This document shows positions 36,241-53,127 of a stretch of 64,000 nucleotides of DNA, piece after piece. The notes under the pieces were generated by a model. It saw nothing but the letters and a program-made list of their open reading frames with translations, made no database searches and had not been told where the DNA came from. Source of the DNA: Circinella minor (Eukaryota; Mucoromycota; Mucoromycetes; Mucorales; Lichtheimiaceae); assembly GCA_016758965.1 (NCBI GenBank), contig JAEPRB010000099.1, positions 62,001-126,000 on the forward strand, read 5' to 3'. How positions within the stretch are numbered: the stretch's first letter is position 1; every line of letters starts with the position of its first letter. A program made the translations under genes and the position numbers.

Positions 36241-38085
36241 TTATTGTCCTTGTCTTTCAAAATAGTCTTTTGTCACCCTATTGAGTTCTTTCTTATAATC
36301 TGCTTCTATTTCCGAAACAAGTTCATGAGGTAGAACGGTACTCGTTTTTTCCGAATAATTGGGTGGAATACCTTATATATATTACAGTAAGTGTGATATA
36401 ATTAGAAAAGATTAAAAAAAAAGTGGTATATATTTTTAATTTGCTTTTATAACATTATAAAATGTTGTATCGTGAAAAAAAAAAAAAGGGTGTCTCTTAC
36501 TTTTTGCTATAATTTTTGGTGCTTCAACTATTTCAATATTACCATTAGGTACAGGTAATACTGTTTGTGCTATATTATTACGTATTATAGTACGTGATAT
36601 AAATGTTATCATTCAATTCATTTTTTCATACTTATATTCCTCCTTTTTTTTTCTATATATTTTATTAGTTACCGTTTCGTTTTTTATCCTCAATTAATAA
36701 AATGACAGCCTTGATAACAGTATCCATATCTACAGGTATAGAATTTATGGATTGTGTAAGTCGTACCATAGGTTTAGGAAACTGTTTTAAAAAGTCCGTT
36801 TCTATACGAAAAAAATATATATATTAGGAATTCGTTATTATTATTATTATTTTTTGGGGGGTTACTACGTATATTGAATTGTATTGTATTTTATCAGTGG
36901 GAAAAAAAACGTACCAACTGCGTAAGGACATACTAATTATTTTTGTGGTTTGTCATTTTAAAATAATACAAGATATATATGTAGAGAGAGAGAGAGGTTC
37001 ATGAACTTAAGTTTAGTATTCATTATATATCTTAATATAAATAACATGTTTCAAAGCAGCTTATAAAAGTTATGATCAATAATACGTAAAAGTTTTTTTT
37101 TTTTTTTTTTTACCTGCATTTATGCGAACATTACATACACTCGGAAGATGTTCAAAACTTTTTATCCAACCTACAACTGCATGTTTGGAAGCATTATACA
37201 TACTTGTATAACTAAATAATATTTCACAATTCCCGAATATAGAATTTTTGGTAAATAAAAGCGCATGTATGTAGTAGTTTATAACTTTATCTAAATTTAT
37301 ATACCTGTATGCTTCTAAACCTAAAGCAGATGATGTTGCAACAATAACACCACCTCCTCTTTTGTTTAAATGTCGAACAGCCACTTTGGTACCTTTTATA
37401 ATACCCATAGTATTTACATTCATTATTTTTTCATCTTGTTCATCTAATAAAATATACGTATATTAAATAAAGTGTATTATATAGTAATAATAGTTGAAAA
37501 GAAAAATCCACCATGTTCAACAAATGTTTTTCTTCTATATTTTAGTTGTAAATATAAAAATTTATATCATATATATATTACCATCCAATGGATCCAATAA
37601 AATATCATGATCTAATGTAATTCCAGCATTTAAAAATACAATCTATATACGTATAACAGTAATACATTAGTAAATTATACATATAATCTTAGCCACTGTT
37701 ACTGAATACATACATCTACACCACCAAATGTATTTTCAGCCAATTGAAATAATTCCATCAAATCTTTATATTTTGTTACATCTGTATGTAAAAAAGAAGC
37801 TACATGTTTTCCAACTCTATATATATATAAAATGGCATTACAATGTTATTTCTAAAGTTATAACTTATATATACATATAAACTAGATTAAACATTAAACA
37901 AATGATTACCTTGAATTGAATTCTTCAACGGTTTTTTGACCTTCCCTATCTAAAATATCACCAATGATTACTTTGGCACCTTTTTCGATAAGGGCATTGG
38001 CAACATTTTTTCCAATATTACGACTTCCACCTGTAATCACTGCTACTTTGTTTTCATAATTATAAATTTCATTTATTACTGTCAT
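36241..38085 (-). CDS. Short-chain dehydrogenase/reductase (classical SDR)
   Basis: Nine exons: 37910-38085, 37714-37816, 37582-37642, 37305-37443, 37114-37211, 36915-36932 (18 nt), 36673-36801, 36501-36569, 36241-36371, giving 307 residues. The Rossmann motif is TGGSRNIG (18-25), an aspartate (GDILDRE) at the end of beta-2 favours NAD(H), NAG is at 98-100, Ser about 152 (VATSSALG), and the catalytic pair YNASK is Tyr165/Lys169. The C-terminus (TVLPVPNG, IPPNYSEK) is longer than the usual 250 residues. It resembles 15-hydroxyprostaglandin-dehydrogenase-like SDRs; the substrate is unknown. The ATG at 38085 follows an A-tract; an upstream non-ATG extension was rejected. Repeat R1 ends about 190 bp beyond its stop. 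Confidence 0.88.
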
Positions 38086-38703
38086 TTTTTTTTTAAAAAA
38101 AAATAGCAAAGCAAAGAAGTTGAAAAATAAAAAGAGGGAGGGGGGGTGGAATGAGGAGGGAAATGTTTATACATAATTTTCAAATTCCGTTGAATTGTAT
38201 GCAATGCATTAAAACAAGTTCGAATGTTGAGTGTGCATTACGCATTTATTTGTTTACGTATTTTAAACTAAAAAAGGTTTCCCCGGACATAAAAAAATAA
38301 ATAAACTAATATTAAAAAGGTGATTTTTTTTTTATTTACGTAATAGATATATTTATATGATACATGATAGATAGGAAAAAAAAACCAGAGAGAGAATAAT
38401 GTATAAAGGAATAGGCAACGTTATATATGTATTTGTGTATATGTAAAATAATAATAAGGTGAACTCATCCTCCTCAAAAAAAGAATATAATAAAAAATCT
38501 TCTTCATTTTTTTTTTTTTTTTTGACAAAATTATATTCAATAGAATTATATTCAATAGAAAGGAAATGAATGTAATGGAGATAGAATAAAAGATACAAAA
38601 AAAAAAATAGAATTTATGTAGAATAAAACCTCTTTTTTTAACAAAATAATAATAATAATAATGTATGGATGGGAATACAAAAAAAAAAGTCATTTATAGA
38701 ACC
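38086..38703. other. Intergenic between SDR and chitin synthase
   Basis: AT-rich 5' flank of the SDR gene and 3' flank of the chitin synthase, with homopolymers and ATA repeats. The open frames here are low complexity (Phe/Tyr/Lys runs) and are not genes. Confidence 0.5.
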
Positions 38704-41700
38704 TTAATAATTATTATTGGATGAAGAATTATTATTAGGTCGCACATTAGGACGTACTTGAGGAGTATAAGCAGCATAATGTCCTTGAGGTGATAATGGT
38801 TGTTGAGGACGATAATGTTGTGGTTGTCCTGGTGAAAGTCTTATTTGTGGATTATAAGGTTGTATAGGTCGAGGTGGTGGTTGTTGAGGATTACGTAAAA
38901 TAGAAGGAGGTTGTCCTCCTCCTCCCATGGGTTGTTGTTGTTGAGAAGGTTGTCTCATCGTTGGACGGGGTGGTTGTGGATAATAACCTCCTCTACCAGC
39001 ATTCATGGGTTGTTGATTATGAGGCCTTGGTTGTTGTTGGTGTTGTACCATGGGTTGTTTTGGTAAGGGTTGTGGTGGTGATGATGGTGTCGTTTGTGGT
39101 CTAAATGAAGGATAATATCCAGATCCTGATTTAACAGGTGCTTCTTTGGATGGATCAAAATAATGTTGTGGATTGGTATGAATATCATTCCTTGTAGTAG
39201 CATTCGACCCAATCTCTTGATCACTATTTTGTAATAATAATTGTTGTTGTCGACCCTCATTCCCATTGATATTATGAACAGGTCCTAATTCACGTAATTT
39301 CTTTTCTCGTCGTTTGGCTGATCGAATACGTCGTCGTTCATAATCTTCCCATCTTCTCAAAGGTACAGTGGAAGGATCAAATACGCCATTCTTTTGACCA
39401 TGATGTTCGCCTTTGACTTCCCCTGTCACTTTTCGTGTTTCACCCCATGAAAAGTCATCGAAATGCCAAAAGGAATAAACAGGTAATACGAAATTCCAAA
39501 TAGGTAATGCAAATAAATAAATAAACATCCATCCTAAATAAACCCATTTTTTCAAAGTGACAACAATCAATAATGCAGGTGAAAATAATACAATGATAAG
39601 TAAGACAAGAGGAACAGCGGTCGTGAAACTAGTAATACTTGTACTGGCAATGGATGAGATAAGGACAACGGTAAGAATAATAGCAATAGGAAGTGTTAAT
39701 GTACCGACAAGATCCATCATGACGACAAATTGCATTGAAAAACAAAATGTACCACATAAATTACGAACAAGAACAAGTTCAAATAAATTATGAATAGTTG
39801 AATTAATCCATCGACGACGTTGTGATAATAATACTCTGAATTCATCAGGTACAATCGTTTTACAAATCTACAATTTATTAATTATATCAATCCCCCACCA
39901 TCATCATCATTTAGAAAAACATTCTTTTTTTTTCTCCATGCAATATATATATATATCATTGTTGATAAAAAAAAAAAGTTGTTTTAAACTTACAGCATGA
40001 GGTGTAAATACCATTTTACGATATGGAAAATTACGAAGCATTAATGTCGTTAAAAATCGATCTTCACCCAATAATAATAAGTTCTTTTGATGTAATGTTT
40101 CTACTGTATTTTGAGAATATTCTTGTACAATTTCTGGTTTGGTAATAATAGGAACCCAATCACCATCGCCTTTTCGTGCTTTTAATCGATACATACAAAA
40201 ACATCCAGGTAAACAAGTGACACCACCAAAGACGGATTCAAACCCTTTGGCAAGATGATGAGAAATAAAATATTCATAGACTTGAATGGCACTGACCCAA
40301 GAAGCACGTTTATTGGCAATTTTTGTTTCACCACATAAACCCATAATCAAATTATCATTCACCATACAATTGACCAGTAAACGCAACGATGATTTATATA
40401 CTTTGGTATCTGCATCGACCATGAGAACCAGCTCAAAGTAATCAGGTGTGACACCCATTAAATAATGAATTTTTTGAAATAATTCATAATCCAAAGGTGT
40501 CATTCGATCATTATAAGTCACACGACTGAAAAAATTCATTAAAATCAATTGTGAATCTCGTTTGCCTCGATTACCCGCTTTCGGTTTATTTTCTTCATCA
40601 GGATTTCCACATTTAACGACTAAAATCATAGGTACTTTATGACCTTTACAGACTATAAAACCCACCCACCCCCCAAAAAAATAATAATAAAATACTAGGA
40701 ATGAATAGATTGGATCATTTTTGAAAATATAGATTATATTTATATAAAAGAGCTTACCATAATGACCAGCATATACTTTAGCTCGATTAAATTGTTTTGC
40801 ACCATCTGCAACAGCAAGATAAGGCATAGGTTCCACATTCCGCATTTCAGGTGTATCAAATGTGATTAATGATAAACAAACATCAGGTGTTGACATTTTT
40901 TCACCACTTCCTGTAATCATACCATCCGCAATAACAAATAATAATTTACGTTTATCTGGATAATCTGTTCCTGATAAAGATTCAATGGTGGCTCTAATAC
41001 CTTCAAGACCTTCTGAATAACAAGTAATTAATAAGGCTGTATATAAATCATTGCCAACAAATCGTGTAAAATCTTTGGCGATCGACGTTCCTGAATCCAT
41101 GCGTTGATGTGTTACTCCATTTTTAATATCCGACATTTCCATTGTTTGATTTTTCCGCATAGGATGAGGATTTCGACTGATAGGAGGCGGTGTTCTTGCC
41201 ATTTTCCAAGATAAACACCAAGCAAAAATTAATGCCATAAAAAATCTTGCAAATACAATGGATAAGACAAGACCCAATGCACAATACAGTACTAAAGAAG
41301 CAGCAAAACATCCAGGTGTTGACTTGTCAATTTGTCCAGCAAGGTATTTTTGTACAATACAATTCATGGTAGCCCGTAATTCGGATCGTCGAAAAAATTG
41401 TTTTGTTCCATCTCTTCCACCTTCTGCAAAAGGTTGAGCTAAAATAGCACGAATGGTCGCATCCAATAAATCATTAGGAATCGGGTTTGGATGGGCTTGG
41501 ATATAAGGTGACATATTAATGACATTGCCATCCAAAACGAAAAAATGAGTCAAGTTACTACTGGCCAGATGAGTCCAATCATAACCGACATAACGTGTTG
41601 TGTTTTTTAAACCTAGTTTGTTCATATTGGATTCTGTTAATGGACCTAAAGGACATTCTTGGTTTCCATTGGTGTCACCACATGGATCAAATGAAAGTGC

Positions 41701-42593
41701 TTTGTAATTGGTATTTGTTTGTTGACATGTTGGAAGAGTGCTGCCATGTTGAAAATAATTAGTGACGTCTGTACCAGGTACATGGACCATGTCGAAAAAG
41801 TTGACATTGTTTGTTACTTGATATTCAGTAATATTAAATTGCCAACCAGATATACCGAGTAAGGATGCTTTCACATGAAGAGAGAGAGAAGGTGAGAAAA
41901 AAAAAGGGGGGGGGGAAGAAAAGATAAAAATTAGATCCAAGTTTTTTTTCCAAAAGGTTTTTTTTTTTTTTTTTTTTGAAATTTACCACTATTTAAAGAA
42001 TCATTATAAGACGCGTAATTTTCTTGATTGGTGGCTGCATCAGGAGGACACATGACAGAACTAAGACCAATAGTAATAAAAGCAACAAATCCTCCCATAC
42101 AAGCAATAATAAAACATAATGCCATTTTTTCACGCCATGCTTGTTGCATTCCTTTATCACTTTTACCAAAAGCTGCTAACATGGGAGCAAATGCCCAACA
42201 AGTAATAATACGTGAAAATAATACCCATGGATCAAATGCACTTTGATTGGTTGTTGGTTTACCCGTCAGTAAAGGTAATGGTTCTTGATATCGATCCGGT
42301 CGAATTAAAGTACGTCCTCTTTGTATATTTTGTCCTGCATTGGCAATACCATTCGCTCCTGGCACCATTCGACGTGTAGGTGCTCGACCAAGCACTGTAG
42401 GTCGTCTTCCTATAGCTGTTGCACCGTTATAATAAACATTTCCTGGTTGTTGTTGTTGTTGTGTAGCTGTTGTATATGCATAGGTTGTTCCATTATTATT
42501 ATTCATTTGTTGTTGTTGTTGATAATTGCTTGGCATGCCACCACCACCACCACTATGAATAGGTTGATTATGAAAAGTTCCTCCAGGAGGCAT
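38704..42593 (-). CDS. Chitin synthase, class IV (Chs3-like)
   Basis: Four exons: 41987-42593, 40758-41867, 39994-40652, 38704-39867, giving 1179 residues, near yeast Chs3 in size. A Gln/Asn/Gly-rich N-terminus precedes transmembrane segments ([20 protein letters not shown]), a cytochrome b5-like region ([20 protein letters not shown]) and a second membrane segment. The GT2 catalytic domain contains VDADTK (651-656), GEDRFLT (768-774) and QRRRW (808-812). Terminal membrane helices and a 150-residue Pro/Gln-rich tail (about 1030-1179) follow. It polymerises UDP-GlcNAc into cell-wall chitin at the plasma membrane. An in-frame ATG at 42650 would add 19 residues (Lys/Arg/Tyr/Ile-rich); the ATG at 42593 (MPPGG) is preferred. 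Confidence 0.95.
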
Positions 42594-43584
42594 TATATAT
42601 ATGTATATATATCTTGATTCTTTCTTTCTTTTTTTGACGTTATTATACACAAATATTTATAAAATAAACAAAAAAAAAATAAAATTGGAATGACAAAAAG
42701 GATGCGTGAGGGGGGGGGAATGGGTTTCCTTGTGTTTATGGGATATATGATCTATATGTTACTAGATAGAAAGGTTGTCAGTTTTAATCAAAAGATTTCA
42801 AGTAACTCTGTAAAAGAATAGATTCTATATAAAAGAGAAAGAGAAAGAGAAAAGTAAAAAGATCAAAAAAGAATATATATAATAGAAAACAAAGATGATA
42901 TATTATAAGAAATAAGGGAGAGTAATAAGATAATAAAAAAAAAAAAAAACTTTTCCTTGTCCTGACCTTGAACTATTACTATAGATCGATGAAAGGGAGG
43001 TTATTAATTTTTTTTTTTTTTTGGGGGGGGAGAAGGGTTAAGCTTGTTGGGGGAAGGGAAAGAGTTTATAATGATTGTGTATTTTGAATAATAAAAATAT
43101 CAAAGTAAAAAAGGGTTGGTTGTGATGCCTATTTATAAAAAGGAGGGGCAAAAAAAATAAAAAACAAAGAAGGGATTTGTTATATATATATACGTATATA
43201 GGAAAAGTGATTCAAGAAAAGGGATGATAATAAATGTGAGGAGAAAGAATCGTTATTATTTATATACCTTTAAAAAACTATAAATATAAAAATTTGGGTT
43301 GGGTTTTTTTTTTTTTTTATTGTTTTTTATTTCGTTATGGTTATTATTGTTGGGATAAAATACAACAAATAAATCCAAAAGGAAGGGAAAGGGAGGTTAT
43401 ATGATTATGATACAATATACAAACATATGAAAAAAAAAATAGAAAGGAAGAAGAAGAAGAAGATGGGGGATGGATTGAACATTTCTTTTTTTTAATGGGA
43501 AACACAGTAATAAATGATTTTTGTGATACGTGTTTTAAAAAGTAACACAAGAAAAAAGAACAGATCACAAATTAAAGTCTCTTT
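42594..43584. other. Intergenic upstream of chitin synthase
   Basis: About 1 kb of purine- and homopolymer-rich DNA (GGGGG and A/T tracts, GAAAGAGAAA repeats near 42835-42860). No gene was seen. It should hold the chitin synthase promoter and the RPC37 3' flank. Confidence 0.5.
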
Positions 43585-44832
43585 TTATTGTCGTTTGACT
43601 CCACTTAAGCTTTCTAAATAATCACCGCGACTTGTTGTACACTTCAATTCTTCTTTTTTTTGAGTATATAAACCATCATAAACCATCTCCGCTTGTTGAG
43701 TCTAATTTTTTTAATATATAATTTTTAATCAATAAAAAATCCATGAACAACTTTTTTTTAAAAAACAAATTCCTCTTTACCGTTTCATCATAATAAACGA
43801 CGGGTTGCCATGGTTCTTCTTCTGCATTTCTTACTGCCATTGAATAAGCATTTCTTTTAGAATGTCCTTCTTTTTCAGAATTTTTCATAGATACCTTAAA
43901 AAAATAAAATAAAAATAAAATATATAAAAACGCCACTTAGAAATAGATAAACCCTTTTTGTTGATCCCGTCATTTCTCTATCTTTTCCTCCTTTTTTTTT
44001 TTCTATAATAGAGAATTGGACCCTCCTTCCCCTCCCTCCTTACTTGTAATGTTTGAGCTTTTCCAGTCTCGGCCTTTTTATTTTCTTCTTCATCCTTTTC
44101 TACATCTTGAATTCGTTTATTTGCTGCTTTAAACTTTTCATCCAATTTATCGATATAAGTAAATGCGGGTCTCATTTGAATTGTTCCATGAACAGGTGTT
44201 AGATGAAGTTCACCTAAATTATTATTATCCAATAAGTTAAGTATTCCTTCTTTTTTTTTTTTTCCTCAGGTCTTCATCCCTCTCCCTTCCACCCCCTCCC
44301 CCTCCTCTCTCCTCTTTATAGAATATTTACCATCACGCATAGCACCAACAACATATTTAGTTTGAGCAGGTACTTCTGTAGAACTAAACGTCATTCGATC
44401 TAATAATTCTTCTTCTTTTTTATTGGAAGTAGTTCTTCCATATAATTGTTCTTCTTCATGTTCTTCCATACGTTTATCATAAGCTGTCTTGATCTTTTTA
44501 TCATTCATACCCATAGCAAAATCTTCACCTCGTTCTGAACTATAATAAGGTGATCGTGTATCAATAGGAATATCTAATTCGACCATTTTAGCTTTGGGTT
44601 TGACACGTGCTGCTACAGGACCCGATCGACTATCAAATGGTGCATTGCGTAATGGATATTGAAATATATATAGAAATTTAGATAAATTATTGCTTAAATA
44701 AACGGGTATCTCAGCTAATACTTGATCATCTTGATCATTATGTGAAGAATCAAATGCAACACCGGGTGCTGTCGTTAAATCACTATCAAAAGTGACGGAT
44801 GCTGCTATTGTAGAAGATGAAGAAGCTGCCAT
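43585..44832 (-). CDS. RPC37: RNA polymerase III subunit Rpc37/RPC5
   Basis: Four exons: 44331-44832, 44044-44213, 43781-43894, 43585-43701, giving 300 residues (yeast Rpc37 is about 280). The family signature EIPVYLSNNLSKFLYIFQYP (about 41-60) opens the dimerisation domain. It is followed by VELDIPIDTRSPYYSSERGE, ELHLTPVHGTIQMRPAF (start of exon 2), and the C-terminal block EEPWQPVVYYDE. Rpc37 pairs with Rpc53 as a TFIIF-like module of RNA polymerase III, acting in initiation, termination and reinitiation at tRNA and 5S genes. The start ATG at 44832 precedes a Ser/Ala-rich leader. The upstream flank is rich in C-tracts. Confidence 0.93.
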
Positions 44833-45743
44833 TTTGTAAATGTTAATAATAAAAAAAAAAAGTTTTTTTTTTTTTGTTTTTTAAAAAAGATCTCAGAAAT
44901 TTTTTTTTTTTTTATCGGGCCAAGCGAAAAAAAAAAAATATGCAGGAATTTTGAAATCTCCTCCCCCCCCGCACTCAAGTGAGAGAAGTTCCTTTAACCT
45001 AGAAGAGAATCCCCTCCCCCCCCCCGCTTTCCCTATTAAGATCCATTCAAATTATTTATTTCATTGTCAAAGTATATAACAAATAATTAAAAATGATTAG
45101 AGTAGTAGCTATCTATATATAGATAATTGTATATTACTAAATGAATTACCCCCCCCCCAAATAATAGATTCAAAAAAAAAAAAGTATAAACTCTAGACTA
45201 AAAGATAATATATATTTGTTTATTAAAACACTTTGGGGGGGGGGAGGGTTATTTCGTTGCACCCATTATTTCTTTCATATGTTACGTATAATTTTTTTTT
45301 TGATACATAGTAAATAAAATTATACTACGTAAAAAAAAAAGAAAGGTCTGTGTGTGTGTGTGTACGTACACACTATAATACATTTGAGGAGGAAATTATA
45401 TAAAATTTTAAGCTAAAACATATTTCGTATATTTTACTTTTTATATAAAAAAAAAGCCATCTAAAAATAATCAAGTTACACGAATCAAAATGTATATAAG
45501 AAAATATTAGATTCACATGAACTTGTTCAAAACCGTTTCTAATATTTTCAGAGTGAAATCATATAAATATTTTTTATTTTTTTTGTAAAATTAAAAGAAA
45601 AAAAAAAAAAAAAAGAAGGACCTTGGGCAAATCAACTTAATCTATTATAATTATGAAGAAGGCAAATACTATAATAAAAGATAAAAATTAAACATTTGTA
45701 TTTTTTGATTGAAAAAAAAAAAAAAGATAACCCCTCCTTTTTC
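44833..45743. other. Intergenic, C-tract and homopolymer-rich
   Basis: About 900 bp with several runs of eight or more C, A/T tracts and a GT repeat (45350-45362). No gene was seen. Confidence 0.5.
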
Positions 45744-48454
<2,711 letters not shown>

Positions 48455-48652
48455 GGTTAAAAGAAATGTATTATGTAAAAAATAAAGGTGACAAAAAGTG
48501 AGGAGAGAGAGAAAAGAAGAGCAACGAAAGAAGAAAAAAAAAAGGGAACACACAAAAAAAAACAAACCGTTAAATGGGAAAATAAGGGGAGTTGTTGTAC
48601 AACTACTTTGGGGGAAGATCCGATCCTATAAAAAATTTATTTCCGTCACATC

Positions 48653-48684
<32 letters not shown>

Positions 48685-51600
48685 GAAGAGATTACTTTTT
48701 AGTATGAAACAGTAAATTGGATCAATTATGCTTTTTTTTTTTTGGTGGTTGCTTAGGAGAACCACATGAACTTTTATAACTAGTATATACAGTGTTTTTT
48801 TAAATAAAGGATCAATCATAATAATAATAATAACGCGAGTTTTGAATCTTTTATATTTATATATAGTAAAATGATGAACTTTAAATTCATAAATTTATTT
48901 TATTTTGTCGATATATTAAGATCAATTAGAAGATAAAAACTATGTATTTTTTTTTTTATTATGTTTTCATCAATGTCAGTTTATATTACTTTTAAATATT
49001 TTTCAATCAACACCTTTTATACTCTTACTATTATCATTTTCATATCATTTCTCTCAAATTCAAATGGGCATCCTATTATTATTATAATGTGAAAAGATAC
49101 ATTATTAGATTGACATAAATAACAACCTCAATAAAAAGAACTTTGAGGTAATATATCAAAGAAGGTTTTTTTTTATGTAGTTCTTTTTCGTACGTACATA
49201 ACATGATGTATCATTTTTTCTTCCAATCCAATAATTATTACTATGGAAACTACAACTGTAACCTTGGTAACGCATTTTTTTTTTGTACGTATCATTATTA
49301 AATCTTGTTTAAATTAAATGTCATTAGGTGGATTTTTTAGTATTGTACTCACGTAGCGTGTTTTTGTATAAAAAAAAAGATTTAACATATTTAAAAGCTT
49401 GTTCAATAATGATAAGTTTATTACGTAGAAAAAGTTAAGAGACAAAAATCATACAAGTGATGAGTATTCCTTCTATGGGCAATAATATAAAGATTTATAT
49501 TATTGAAGAGAAAAAAGAAAAAACTCATTTTTTTTTGCAATTATATAACCTACTTTTACACAGTAAGTATGAAAATATTTATTGATGTGAATAATACAAA
49601 CTATAAATACAGTACTGTAGTTATTTTCTTTTTCTTTATTAAAAAGACATTTATCACCATCTTAATATAATAAATGAACAATAAATAAATCAACTACATA
49701 GCAGTAAAAAAAAAACGCTATAAACAAACAAACTATTCTATCATTTCAAAATTTACTAACTACTTGCAGTAAAATTATGTAAAATTAATCTCGCTTATAT
49801 TCAATCCGTATAAGCTTCTTTTCTTTTCTTTTTTGAAACTTTCAAGTACGTACTCCCCCCAATCAACACTTTACTATATAGCATTATCTTTACGAAAATA
49901 GGATCTATATAATATACTTAATAAATTCAAAGCTATTTTGAAATATATTTTTTTACCCTATTCTTCAAACGAGCTTAAAAAAATGTTTCTTACGTATGAT
50001 TATTTATTTTTCCATGGTGTACGTACAACAATACTATAGTTACTTCTTTATTGTGTCCATATTTCTCCCCCCCCCCGGGAAATAATTGACTTTTTGCGAG
50101 AAAATTTCAAAATTATTTTTTTGTTTACGTAGATAAGTGTCATTTCATTAATAAAGTTAGAAAAGAAAGGCTGGAAAATAAAAGTATATACTTATTTTTT
50201 TTTCCCTGGATCATGTTTGAGCTTTTGTACATAGAGATTAGAAACCCCTTCCTCAACTTTAATATATATTACGAATATAAAATTTAATGGTAATAATGTT
50301 AAAAAAAGTTTTATAATACCACAGATGTATAAGAATAAACATAATTAAAGTACATATGTAGTTTGCTATTTGGAAACAAGTCATTATGAATGATACGAAT
50401 CAATGGGGGGAAACTGATAGAACGTAACCTACCGCAATTTTGTTTCTACGTAGTTACAAATTGAAAATTCATTAGAAAAAAATCGTGAGAAAAAAAAACA
50501 GTAAATAGCTGCAAGGAATTAAATGATGGTTTTAGTATAGTCATTTATAGAGATGCAGGTTTTTTTTTTAATTTATATTAAATTACGTATCATCTTAAAA
50601 AAAAAGTCGTTACCATTCTTTAGTAATAATAGTTTTTATTGAGTTGATTAATTACATGTGAATAACGCTTTGAAATTTTGAGTTAATGTGTGGGTAAGGT
50701 TAGGGGTTAGAGGTATAAAGGGGCAGTAGAGACAGAGAGAGAGAAGATACATGTTATAAGAATTTTATAGTTTTTCGTACGTAATATAACATTTATTATA
50801 ATTTTAGATTATTACTTTTTTAATTTTATTATAATATACGTAGGTTTAGTTTTTTTTTTAAAAAAAAAACAATGTTGGGATTGTAATTTTTTTTTTTATT
50901 AAAGTTTTGGTTCGTTTGTTAAACTGTTAGCATCTTTTTCCTTGAGATGGGGGAGGGGATATACGATCTTCTTTTTAATTTTCGATCATTGTTTATTTAT
51001 ATTACGTACATATACCAAAAAAAGAACTTTATTCATACAAGCATTTATTTTGTATTTACACTTTAGAAAAAAAAACAGTATATATTTTGAGATTTTTCTT
51101 TTTTTTTTTTCCTACTCAATCTACGCGTACTACATAGGACATATTCTATTGATATTTTGAATATAGAAGAAGTACGTACTGTAATTTTTTTTTTCATTTT
51201 ATATTTTTTATCCCACTTGGTGTATTTAATAAGTACCTCTTTACTTAATGGTATGAAGTATTTTATTTAGATAAATAATATATTACGTATAGTGAAAAGT
51301 TTTGTAACTTACTTTAACTATATTTAAATATTGATGTAAACTTGTTGTCTAAAAAATAAATGGTCTCCTTATATTTTTAATGCTACATAAGCATCTACCT
51401 ATTAAGAGATATGTACTCGCTACTGTGCTTTGTAAAAAATAATAATATTCTTGTTCTTGATGGAAGAAAAAGAAAGGAGAGGGGGGTGCGTATAAGAATG
51501 GCGTCGAACAAGCCATTGTCAGAAAAGGTTCTTTTTTTTTCTATTTTGTCAAAATGGACTTCTTTATAAATGCTTTTTGAAATACGTTTTGCTTGTTTAT

Positions 51601-52378
51601 AAATATATATACTTTTGTTTAAAGAACGAACGCGACCGCTCTCCGCTATGCTTACCCGCCTTGTAAGCCTGGAGGTGACTGATCCTCTTTAAAACACAAA
51701 AAAGACAGGGGCCAGCCATTAGACCTCATCTCTTTAAAATTACTATAACATTTTTGAAATGAAACTGTTGATGGACGAGAGTTTTTGAAAAAGAACATCA
51801 ACAATGTACAATTAATAGGTAAAGCTGTACTCAGTTTGTTTTTCACTTTCTTTCATTGACGTGTTATTTTACACGTTTACACTTTCAAAGTTACAAGTTA
51901 TATAAACAAGAAGTCATTGGAAGTTATTTTCTTTTTTTTAGTGTTACGTACAAGCTTTCTTTTAATCGTTCTTACTTATTACTAAATACGTTTAGTCTTT
52001 AGTTCAGTAAGTAAATGGTTACGTTGCTGGATAATCTTCCATATATGTGGATATAATCTATTATACTTATATAACTCATGGCTATAAAAAATTACAAGGA
52101 GTATCTTTTTGACAGCTATAACAATTTTAATACATTTATCTTTCCCTTCTTTTTGCATTATAAATATAAAAAATTATTTTTAGATTATTTATAGAAAACT
52201 TTCGTATATAAATTAATAATATCATCATAAGCATAGATAAAATAAAACAAGGCGAATTTTACCTTATGATTTTGCCTTTCGCAATTGACGACGAGCCTTT
52301 TTTTTTTCCACTATCGCGGTTGGAGGGTTAATCACATTTGTCGAAGGGATGGGTTTCTACTTTTATACAATGTATAGT

Positions 52379-52521
52379 CACCACTCATTATAACGATATT
52401 TTTATATAGCGATAGGGTTTTGGGGTCCAACAGAGATCAGGCAAAGGAAACATCGTTCATTTTCTATAATGTATTTAGCCGATAGGTACGGTTTCAGCAA
52501 AAATACCGTTATATCGAGTCT
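52379..52521. mobile_element. R2 MITE, copy a
   Basis: About 140 bp with imperfect inverted termini of about 22 bp: CACTCATTATAACGATATTT on the left and AAATACCGTTATATCGAGTC on the right. The interior holds GCGATAGGGTTTTGGGGTCC. A related, shorter copy lies 600 bp away in opposite orientation. No coding capacity. Confidence 0.55.
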
Positions 52522-53127
52522 GAACAAAATATTTTTAAAAACAGTATATACGTAATAGTAAATGCTTACGTAGTTTCTGGACTTTTTTTTTTTTTTTGAT
52601 CTTCTACGTAGGTTTAGTTTTTAAAAATATTCTTGTCAAGAGTTGAATGATCTGAATATTAAATTTATCTTAAAACACATTGTCTTTTCCAAAAAAAAAA
52701 AAAAAACTGCCTCTGCTTCTTGCGTACGTATGACAATTCAGCTTTGCTTTTCGTCCACTGTGAAAACCCAGCTTATCGTCATTTTTTGTTATTTTGCACG
52801 ACTTTATACACAATAAGCAGTTTTTGGATCTTACGTAGTACATAAGAATTCGCATTCATTTTTTTCTTATGGACCATCAGCATTAATTATGTGATGATCG
52901 GGTTCTAATTCAGTTAGAACTAATACGACAAGACATATTTAATAAAAAAAAAACATATGCAAAGAGAAAAAAAGAATTGTTATACTATTATAGCTTATTT
53001 ATGGTATGAATAATATAATGTTCTAGAGCTTTCTTATTTTTCCAAGACATATAGATACAAATGATGCCAAGTACACATATGGATAGGATTTTACCCGATC
53101 ATTAGTTCTATAGCTCAGATCAATAAT

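Noticed and set aside
51652..51846. 64-codon minus-strand frame in a GC-richer patch
   Set aside because: No ATG context, domain or duplicate in the window; retained only as a note in the gene-desert entry.
52890..52925. Hairpin GGTTCTAATTCAGTTAGAAC considered as a tRNA or terminator arm
   Set aside because: No T-arm, anticodon arm or acceptor pairing around it.
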